From positions 49,318,856 through 49,382,855 of the forward strand of contig OZ024874.1 in assembly GCA_964017185.1 (NCBI GenBank): DNA of 64,000 nucleotides, given 5' to 3'. This DNA is from Rugalucina vietnamica. Lineage: Eukaryota > Mollusca > Bivalvia > Lucinida > Lucinidae. The notes beneath the pieces were generated by a model. That model saw nothing but the letters and a program-made list of their open reading frames with translations. It searched no databases and was not told where the DNA came from. Numbering within the stretch: position 1 is the first letter of the stretch; the number at the start of each line of letters is the position of its first letter. Both the position numbers and the translations under genes were made by a program. Positions 54,890 to 64,000 of this stretch are shown one piece after another.

Positions 54890-55440
54890 ACCGTGTCTGA
54901 AATTCGAATTCAGCCATAGGCAAGGGCGTAGGCCTACAAGGATATCAACCTAATTCTGAGTGTAAACTTGTCGATGTTCGGGATGAAATGTCAGTTTTCT
55001 TTGAGCAATCTTAAACGTTATTTTCATTGACTAGAAAAAGTGGACTGAATGTCTGATTCACACAATGACATCGCCGTTGAGTTACCACGTAATTGTCTAG
55101 ACGTGTTGTACTTCTTGATCTACATATTTTGTTGATGTTTAGCGTTTTAACTATACTGTATTGTTGATATTCTCGGAACCTGCAGATAACACAGTACCGT
55201 GTTTTTCTTTCAAACAGAAATATATACAAACACGAAATGCGAAAACCGAAGGTCGAATCAAATAGTCGTCAACATGAGGTTTAGCGGATAACAAACAAGG
55301 AACAATGTAACATGCGGAGAGCGAAGTGACATGGGAAAAGCTACTGCGATGGATTGACTTCGGCTTAACTTTGATTTGTGTTTGTGCTCTTTCGGTTTTT
55401 ATATGTATATTTCCTCACACACAGGAGCAATATTTAAACT
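54890..55440 (+). pseudogene. Channel pseudogene 2
   Basis: In order it retains fragments for SEIRIQP, GYQPNSE-like sequence, a TM1 remnant, a TM3 remnant (FLIYI), the loop start with ENPADNTVPC-like residues, and a better kept end: VTWEKLLRWIDFGLTLICVC (TM4), then GCAATATTTAAA. TM2 with GEK is deleted. Many frameshifts; an 80-codon open frame at its end (55326-55568) is only its tail. Confidence 0.8.
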
Positions 55441-55933
55441 TGATGACCAATCACTCTGTAAACGCGCGTTGTGTCGACGTTGTTGTGCCTAACGGAACTA
55501 AAACACATCGATATTACGTGGAGCGTATCAAAGCCCGAAATAATGATCATATGTTCTCACAAAGCTAACCATGAGACTGAATTGAAAAGAATGATGTCAA
55601 CGCTGCTGGGAAACAAATTTTTACATATCGGAAAAAGAAGTTTTTGAAATAATATAATAAAGTTGCGGTCACCAGGGTGCATGATGGGTATGTGGCTATA
55701 ACTGTTTTTCTTTTCTTAATTGTTTCTATTCGAAGTTCCAGGTCAATTAAATTAAAAAAAATAAAAAAAATAGCGACATTATTAGAATTAAATCATTCGG
55801 TGTATTCTTTTTTATATGAAATGCTTTGACTATGACATCAAACCCAGAACTAATTTTCAATGGAGCAATTTGCCTGGTCTATGGCTGATGCCACATGGGG
55901 TTTAGTTTATACGAGTATATAATGTAATCAAAC
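55441..55933 (+). repeat. Segmental duplicate of the 49081-49560 intergenic region
   Basis: AAACGCGCGTTGT, AATGATGTCAACGC, AATATAATAAAGT and CAATTTGCCTGGTCTATGGC occur in the same order in both. The pseudogene-intergene-promoter unit was therefore duplicated as a block. Confidence 0.7.
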
Positions 55934-55938
55934 AATAT

Positions 55939-58176
55939 CACCGTCTATCAACGTACACCGGATATAGCGATTGACCTATCGAGGAAATTAGGACGCGGTG
56001 CACTACGAGGTCAGTATTTCTCTGTTTTTTTCGTGTAAATACCTTAAAATACTCTGTAAGTAATTTTCACTCTAGTCGCTTAGATATTAATGAATGGTTA
56101 TTAGAATAACAGGTGTTTAGCAAACATCTACAAGAGCTACGAATAACAAAAATCTGACCATAATCACTGTTTACATTCTTTAGTCAGTCGCGAAAATACA
56201 TGATGTAACAAATGTGTCGGTAAAATATCAATCTACAATGTTATGGAATACCTGATAGAATGACTAGCAAATCGAGGACAGTCACTAGAAATACTCTAAA
56301 GTTACTTTTGAAATTGCAATTGTCGATAATTTCCTCTTCTCCAAAGTTATCTGGTGTACCGTCTATATCGCAGTGGTGTACCACCTATAGTAAAACACCC
56401 TTTTCGTAGTGTACGGTCTATAGCAAGATGAAATCATCTCGGATGAAACCGTTTAGTGCTTGTAAACGTTAAGTTTGACGATGGAGTACAAGTTTTTGCA
56501 ATTCGGACATACCACAGACCCCAACGCCATCCTTTCTTAATAACAAAATTGCTACTTTTGGAGTATTAGATGTAATTACGTTACATTTTCTCTTCTATTT
56601 GCAGGTGACAACCATCTGAATAGAAAAATAACATAGTATAGCACACCAAAGTAACTGAAGCCGTGTTCATGTGCAGTATTTGCACCCAGGTGCAAAAATG
56701 AATTGTGCAAATCTGCTCCCGGGGGCATGTGAAGCGTTCATATGCTCAGCGGCTGCGTGTAAATCAGTACTATGTAGCGCTTAAAATGTCGTCCTCAAAG
56801 ACGTATGTATCGAACTAATTCCTCTCGCTCCGGAGTCCTAAACTACACCCGAGGTACAAAAATACACCTGGGTGCAAATGTCGCATATGAACACGGCTTA
56901 GACGACGTTAGTTTTTGAAACAAAAATTCCACAGGTTTAGTTTGGTATGGGTTTTAACGTTCCAGTCAAACTATACATATCCCAATTTTGTCATGTCGGG
57001 ACGGGGCCAGTGATTCCTGGATATATGTTTTGTTCAAGGAAACACCGCGGCGGAGGTATGTATCGTCGTACTCTACCGAACTCCGGGTTGACAATTTCAA
57101 AACTGACCAATATTCTATTTAATGAATAAGCTCTAACACTTCTTAAAAAGGAAGTAAAATTCCTTAACTTTTGCATTACTAAAACGAAAAATTTGGTGCA
57201 CTTTCGAACGAATACTATAAAGAAAGAAAGACTAAAAAAGAAAGAGTGAAAGGAAGAAAAAAAAAGAAAGAAACATATGAACATATTCTAAGTAAGGACA
57301 TCTAAAATAGTTGAGCAATTATTTCATGAAACAATTTCGTGTATGTTTCGCTTTAAAAGTGGATTACAACAAACTGTAAAACGATGCAATAACTGCTTTA
57401 TTATACTCCTTTTCGTGCTTATTGTCGTGACATATGCTCTATTTTTGTAAGGTGTTTCTCGATTATCAATATGTAAACGGGAAAGTGAATGTCACGTCGA
57501 ACGTCATGTGTAATCATTCAAGCTATTATACCTGTCTTTCTTCATCCGATTTCATATCACGACAATGCAGAAAATACTGATCTGGTCAGTGGCAATATTC
57601 CATAATTGCATGTACAATAATGTTTTATTATTATTCGTACATAATTTTAACTAAAAACGTTTTTTTTTCGTCAAAAAAGTCATATTTTCATAGCTATAGT
57701 CCGTACACTGCTTTAGCTATAAACGGTACACTACCATAGCAACAGACTGCTATAGACGGTACACCGGCAAGTTTTGTTTTTCATAAATATCCACAAAGCC
57801 AGGAGCAGTTGCAATGTGAAACTTCGTTTTCAAGGACGTTGGGCAATAAGGAATAGTTGCCGATGCGAAGTTTGGTCATAATTAACAACTTATAGCTCTT
57901 AAAAGTGCAGATTGGAGTTAGGCAGGTAATTGTCATGAAAAATATTAGTGATTGGGCAGGTATTTTTTATCGAATATCACACATACACGCATTTCCTATC
58001 TGTGTCACATAGTCACAGATAAAGATCAATGTATCAACGATGTATTTTCCATATTTGACAAGCCGACTTTGATTTTATATGAAAAATAATAGAACAAAAA
58101 CTGACCTCGTAGTGCACCGCGTCCTAATTTCCTCGATAGGTCAATCGCTATATCCGGTGTACGTTGATAGACGGTG
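55939..58176. mobile_element. 2.24-kb DNA transposon with 77-bp perfect TIRs, non-autonomous
   Basis: 55939-56015 (starting CACCGTCTATCAACGTACAC) and 58100-58176 are exact inverted repeats. AATAT flanks both sides (55934-55938, 58177-58181), a likely 5-bp target duplication. Subterminal regions carry several GTGTACCGTCTAT-like motifs. No transposase frame was found. It interrupts the duplicated channel promoter block. Superfamily not assigned. Confidence 0.88.
56656..56901. mobile_element. Small TIR element nested in the 2.24-kb transposon
   Basis: AAGCCGTGTTCATGTGC with TTTGCACCCAGGTGCA at the left mirrors TGGGTGCAAATG and GCATATGAACACGGCTT at the right. About 245 bp, non-coding. Confidence 0.7.
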
Positions 58177-58181
58177 AATAT

Positions 58182-58465
58182 AACAGAAACAATGCAATAC
58201 ACTGTACGGCATCTATATCAGTACTGCAAACTATTTTCCCGTGTCTGCCGTAAATTAATGACGTAGTGAATTGCTTGCTTTACTTGAGAGAAGAAATGTA
58301 GTCTGAATAACGCTTATGACATTGGCAGCGTTTTCTGTTCACTTGGCGTACATATATATAACGATACATAAATGTGCACTTTACATGTGTGTGCTGTTGT
58401 AAATATTGCTTGTTTTTGGAAATCGGCATGTCACTGTTGCCAACAAATGTAACTTCTACGGCCGA
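58182..58465 (+). pseudogene. Orphan promoter and signal-peptide end of a channel gene
   Basis: It continues the channel gene 2 promoter after the transposon: AATACACTGTACGGCATCT, GGCAGCGTTTTCTGTTCACT, then ATG at 58374 encoding a signal peptide like gene 2 and reaching LPTNVTS. Homology stops at about 58465, where unrelated sequence begins. The receptor body is absent. Confidence 0.75.
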
Positions 58466-59183
58466 CTTCGATTGGGACTATGGTAAGGACTATGGTAGCT
58501 ACCATTGTTGTTCGATTCGTACTATAGTAAAGCTCTTCTGTATTGGAGATAGAAATGACCATTACAAAAGGAACCCAGCCCATAGGTATGGTAGCTACCA
58601 TAGTTAGTTTGGTAAAACTCTTCTGCGATGGAGGCTTCTAACGATGGAAGTGATTGGTCAATCTCATTGGATATGGAGGAGTCGGGTACCAGACCACATC
58701 GGCTCAAGGGCACTATTGGGGACCATACGTTAGGATATAAAGTACTCTGTTTGACTCTATTTTGTGCTTATTACCTTGATTTTTATCTGGTTGCCTCCAG
58801 CCCTGGTTCCCCAATGTTTAACTTACATAGCTAATACACAATTACCGAGCAAATTAAACACACCGCTACAAACTGACCTTATGTAGTAAAGTGACGCGCA
58901 ATTTTTGTCGCCATTTTTAGCAGATACTGGGCCCTTTCAAAGGGCGTTCATGAATTAATTTTAAGTCGTTTACCCACTGCCGAACATACAGTGGTGTCAA
59001 CTTTGTCACATTTCATGTGATTTTTGTGTATTTGTGTATTTTTGCATTGTTTTTTATTTATTTTGTTTATTTACCTATTTTCATTTTTTTCCAGTTTTTA
59101 CCTGTAAATACATATTGACTCTGAAGAAGCCGAAAGCGCGCTTAGTTTGATTTATTCTTGCACTGTTAATGGTTTAATCCCCC
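58466..59183. other. No gene recognised; short ATGGTAGCTACCAT repeats
   Basis: The palindrome ATGGTAGCTACCAT occurs at about 58491 and 58588, each followed by a similar AAAGCTCTTCTG / AAAACTCTTCTG stretch. Nothing else is supported. Confidence 0.4.
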
Positions 59184-59424
<241 letters not shown>

Positions 59425-59579
59425 CATACATCTTATATCTGGCTGGCAAAATGGCCACATCAGTATCGTGAAAGGTAAACAAGTCGATCATTTTACAAAT
59501 CAATATCATTAATCTTTATACATGGACGTGAACAGCTAACTCAAGCGGGACCTCGCAATAATCATAGGTTGAAAAGACG

Positions 59580-62500
59580 ACAGGTTGACAAGTCGACAAG
59601 TCGACAATTCAGTATTGTCCCAATCTGTATATCAACAGTTAACCCTAACCCTAACACCAACCTAAGCCTAACCATAACCTAACCGTAACCCTAACCCTAA
59701 CATGATCTTTGTTGTAGACAATAGCACTAGGTCAACAGGTCGACAAGTCGACAGGTCGACAAGTCGACAAGTCAACAATTCACTATTGAAAAATGGTCAT
59801 TATTCACTCATTCTGTATATCAACAGTTAACTCTAACCCTAACACAATCCTAACACCAACCTAACCCTAACCCTAACCTAACCCTAATCCTACCCGGATC
59901 TTTGTTATTGACAATAGCTCTAGGTCAACTGGTCGACAAGTCGACAGGTCTACAAGTCGACAAGTCGACAAATCACTATTGATTATGTATACATGTAAAT
60001 GGATGTGTAGATGCCCTCATTAATGGTCATTATTGTCCATATCTATAGGTTAACAGTTAAAAATCAGAAATCAGAATTGGCTAGGGAGATGGATCTTCTG
60101 TAATGTCCACTTCCGTAAATCGACAGGTCGACAAGTCGACAAGTCGACAAATCAGTATGAGTGGTGTATACAAATGGAGGTGGAGATGTTGGTCAACCGG
60201 ATCTTTGTTATTGACATATTGTCCCAATCTGTATGTCAACAGTTAACCCTACCCCTAACCCAACCCTAACCCTAACCACACACTAACCCTAAGCCTAACC
60301 CTAACTTAACCCTAACCCTTACCGGATTTTTGTTATTGACAAGAGCACTAGGGCGACAGGTCGACAGGTCGACAAGTCGACAAGTCGACAAATCAATATT
60401 GTCAAAATATATAAATGGATAGGTAGGTATAGCCCAAGCGGAAATACAAGGACTAAGTGCATGATGGGAAAAAGAGCCTATGTGGTATATAGCTGTCAAT
60501 ACATAATAATCATCATATACCTGAAGCATGATCGCATACGACGCCTGGGGGGCAAGCACTAACCCTAACCCTAGCCCAGCCCTAACCACACACTAACCGT
60601 AACACTAACCCTAATCTAACCCTAACCCTAACCGGATCATTGTTATTGACAATAGCACTAGGTCGACAGGTCGACAAGTCGACAGGTCGACAAGTCGACA
60701 AATCAATATTGCCAAAATTGCTAACACTAACCCTAATCTAACCATAACTCTAACCGGATCTTTCTTATTGACAATAGCACTAGGTCGACAGGTCGACAAG
60801 TCGACAAGTCGACAAATCAATATTGCCAAAATATATAAATGGATAGGTAGGTAAAGTCCAAGCGATACTACAAGGACTAAGTGCATGATGGGAAATAGAA
60901 CCTATGTGGCACATTTAGCTGTCAATACATAATAATCATCATATACCTGAAGCGGGACAGGCATGATCGCATACGACGCCTGGGGGGCAAGCCCCCCTCG
61001 ACCCACCATGCTAAAGAAAGAATTCTCCGAGATTACTTTCTCTGGCAATATCGACATGTGATAAGCCTTTAAGTTTCCAGTGGATATGCGGCTGTACATC
61101 TAAATATGTCATTTATCTGTCGACCTATGAGATTGGGAGAAGGGTCCTCAGTAATGGTCATTATTGTCCCATTTTGTATGTCAACATTTAACCCTAACCC
61201 TAACCCCAACCCAGCCATAAACCTAACCACACACTAACCCTAACCCTAACCGGATCTTTGTTGTTGACAACTGCACTAGCTCGACAGGTCGACAGGTCGA
61301 CAAGTCGACAGGTCGACAAGTCGACAGGTCGACAAGTCGACAATTTAATTTTGGCAGTACATATAAATGACATATATAGATGTTTGTTGTTGACAATAGC
61401 ACTAGGTCGACAGGTCGACAAGTCGACAAGTCGACAGGTCGACAAGTCGACAAATCAATATTGCCGAAATATATAAATGGATAGGTAGGTATAGTCCAAG
61501 CGGAAGTACAAGTACTAAGTGCATGATGGGAAAAAGAACCTATGTGGTACATATAGCTGTCAATATATAATAATCATCATAGGCCTGAAGCATGATCGCA
61601 TACGACGCCTGGGGGCAAGCCCCCCCCCGACCCCAAAGCTAAAGAAAGAATCCTCCGAGATAGGTTTGTCTGGCAACATCGACATCTGATAAGCCTTTAA
61701 GTTTCCAGTGGATATGCGGCTGTACATCTATATATGTCATTTATCTGTACTGCCAAAACTGAATTGTCGACTTGTCGACTTGTCGACCTGTCGACTTGTC
61801 GACCTGTCGACCTATGAAATTGGGAGAAGGGTCCTCATTAATGGTCATTATTGTCCCAATCTGAGTGTCAATAATGCCAAAATTGCTAACACTAACCCTA
61901 ATCTAACCATAACCCTAACCGGATCTTTCTTATTGACAATAGCACTAGGTCGACAGGTCGACAGGTCGACAAGTCGACAAGTCGACAAATCAATATTGCC
62001 AAAATGTATAAATGGATAGGTAGGTATAGTCCAAGCGGAACTACAAGGACTAAGTGCATGTTGGGAAATAGAACCTATGTGGCACATTTAGCTGTCAATA
62101 CATAATAATCATCATATACCTGAAGCGGGACAGGCATGATCGCATACGACGCCTGGGGGGCAAGCCCCCCCCCCCTCGACCCCCATGCTAAAGAAAGAAT
62201 CCTCCGAGATTACTTTCTCTGGCAATATCGACATGTGATAAGCCTTTAAGTTTCCAGTGGATATGCGGCTGTACATCTAAATATGTCATTTATCTGTACT
62301 GCCAAAACTGAATTGTCGACTTGTCGACTTGTCGACCTGTCGACTTGTCGACCTATGAGATTGGGAGAAGGGTCTTCAGTAATGGTCATTATTGTCCCAT
62401 TCTGTATGTCAACATTTAACCCTAACCCTAACCCTAGCCCAGCCATAAACCTAACCACACACTAACCCTAACCCTAACCCTAACCGGATCTTTGTTGTTG

Positions 62501-64000
62501 ACAATAGCACTAGGTCGACAGGTAGACAAGTCGACAAGTCGACAGGTCGACTTACCCTAGCCCAGCCATAAACCGAACCACACACTAACCCTAACCTTAA
62601 CCGGATCTTTGTTGTTGACAATAGCACTAGCTCGACAGGTCGACAGGTCAACTAGTCGACAGGTTGACAAGTCGACTGGTCGACAAGTCGACAATTTAAT
62701 TTTGGCAGTACATATAAATGACATATATAGATGTTTGTTGTTGACAATAGCACTAGGTCGACAGGTCGACAGGTCGACAAGTCGACAGGTCGACAAGTCG
62801 ACAAGTCGACAAATCAATATTGCCGAAATATATAAATGGATAGGTAGGTATAGTCCAAGCGGAAGTACAAGAACTAAGTGCATGATGGGAAAAAGAACCT
62901 ATCAGGTACATATAGCTGTCAATAGATAATAATCATCAAATACCTGAAGCATGATCGCATACGAAGCCTGGGGGGCAAGCCCCCCCGACCCCAAAGCTAA
63001 AGAAAGAATCCTCCGAGATAGGTTTGTCTGGCAACATCGACATCTGATAAGCCTTTAAGTTTCCAGTGGATATGCGGCTGTACATGTATATATGTCATTT
63101 ATCTGTACTGCCAAAACTGAATTGTCGACTTGTCGACCTGTCGACTTGTCGACTTGTCGACCTGTCGACCTATGAAATTGGGAGAAGGGTCCTCATTAAT
63201 GGTCATTATTGTCCCAATCTGAGTGTCAATAATGCCAAAATTGCTAACACTAACCCTAATCTAACCATAACCCTAACCGGATCTTTCTTATTGACAATAG
63301 CACTAGGTCGACAGGTCGACAAATCGACAGGTCGACAAGTCGACAATTTAATTTTGGCAGTACATATAAATGACATATATAGCTGTTTGTTGTTGACAAT
63401 AGCACTAGGTCGACAGGTCGACAAGTCGACAAGTCGACAGGTCGACAAGTCGACAAGTCGACAGGTCGACAGGTCGACAAGTCGACAAATCAATATTGCC
63501 AAAATATATAAATGGATAGGTAGGTATAGTCCAAGCGGAACTACAAGGACTAAGTGCATGTTGGGAAATAGAACCTATGTGGCACATTTAGCTGTCAATA
63601 CATAATAATCATCATATACCTGAAGCGGGAGGGGCATGATAGCATACGACGCCTGGGGGGCAAGCGCCCCCTCGACCCCCATGCTAAAGAAAGAATCCTC
63701 CGAGATTACTTTCTCTGGCAATATCGACATGTGATAAGCCTTTAAGTTTCCAGTGGAAGTGCGGCTGTACATCTAAATATGTCATTTATATGTACTGCCA
63801 AAACTGAATTGTCGACTTGTCGACTTGTCGACCTGTCGACTTGTCGACCTATGAGATTGGGAGAAGGGTCCTCAGTAATGGTTATTATTGTCCCATTCTG
63901 TATGTCAACATTTAACCCTAACCCTAACCCTAGCCCAGCCATAAACCTAACCACACACTAACCCTAACCCTAACCCTAACCGGACCTTTGTTGTTGACAA
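59580..64000. repeat. Higher-order satellite of GTCGACAR and CCCTAA blocks
   Basis: Each unit combines an 8-bp minisatellite (GTCGACAG / GTCGACAA, up to ten units), imperfect AACCCT runs, the connector CCGGATCTTTGTTGTTGACA and conserved spacers (GGATAGGTAGGTATAGTCC, CATACGACGCCTGGGG, AAGTTTCCAGTGGATATGCG). The spacer recurs at about 61071, 61705, 62249, 63059 and 63749, alternating between two subtypes. Some GTCGAC blocks are in opposite orientation (61763, 62315, 63123, 63811). The array continues beyond the window end. Leu-Ser-Thr-Cys-Arg repeat frames on the minus strand are not genes. Confidence 0.92.
59639..60320 (+). repeat. Telomere-type CCCTAA runs, first group
   Basis: Imperfect AACCCT runs at 59639-59702, 59831-59890 and 60243-60320 with variants such as AACACCAACCTAAGCC. 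They are short and degenerate, so this is an interstitial or subtelomeric array, not an active chromosome end. Confidence 0.85.

Noticed and set aside
59118-59145. Hammerhead-ribozyme-like CTGAAGAAGCCGAAAGCGCG
   Set aside because: The conserved CTGATGA core is not present and no cleavage stem could be closed.
61200-63605. Many overlapping minus- and plus-strand frames rich in Leu-Ser-Thr-Cys-Arg repeats
   Set aside because: They are translations of the GTCGACAR minisatellite, open in several frames on both strands because the unit lacks stops. No protein is implied.
59639-63981. True chromosome end
   Set aside because: CCCTAA runs are short, degenerate and interleaved with spacers, so this is interstitial or subtelomeric rather than a terminal telomere.

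Overview
This is animal nuclear DNA, most probably from a bivalve mollusc. The evidence is spliced GT-AG genes, an expanded Cys-loop ligand-gated channel family, a chitin-binding peritrophin-type protein, tRNA-derived SINEs, Penelope-like reverse transcriptase copies, many TIR/MITE families and CCCTAA telomere-type repeats. The mollusc assignment is inferred from gene and repeat character; no database search was possible. No prokaryotic operon, rRNA, CRISPR array or convincing free-standing tRNA gene was seen.

Layout. 1-16 kb is almost all interspersed repeats: a hairpin MITE family (15 copies or fragments in the window), palindromic elements nested in one another, two opposite copies of a ~1.5 kb element, a TGAAATTTCA-rich TIR element and a ~29-bp minisatellite. 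16.8-20.4 kb holds four minus-strand exons of a YRDC/Sua5-type threonylcarbamoyl-AMP synthase; the first exon was not found. 22.2-24.5 kb is a foldback TIR element. 24.9-26.1 kb is a two-exon SGNH-hydrolase-like gene with a one-base frameshift. 27.6-28.4 kb is a non-autonomous hAT-type element with an 8-bp target duplication and a related unfilled site nearby. 28.5 kb is a tRNA-derived SINE.

30.0-34.5 kb holds two reverse-transcriptase retroelement copies tail-to-tail; a third truncated copy lies at 44.0-45.5 kb and a decayed 3' fragment at 40.2-40.8 kb. 36.2-38.9 kb carries two single-exon genes for charged proteins of unknown function.

42.5-58.5 kb is a tandem cluster of Cys-loop (nicotinic-receptor-like) channel genes: two intact single-exon genes (42503-43828 and 49723-51021), two decayed copies and two orphan 5' ends, broken up by retroelement, SINE, MITE and a 2.2 kb TIR transposon whose unfilled target is preserved in a paralogous copy. 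A chitin-binding (CBM14) secreted protein is encoded on the minus strand between them.

59.2-64.0 kb is (TA)n followed by a higher-order satellite built from an 8-bp GTCGACAR minisatellite, telomere-like CCCTAA runs and unique spacers, continuing past the window end.

The genes do not form a pathway: the YRDC homologue is housekeeping, and the channel cluster is a local birth-and-death array. The most informative content is the nested transposon record with in-window empty sites, the retroelement copies sharing a nonsense codon, and the GTCGAC/CCCTAA higher-order repeat.
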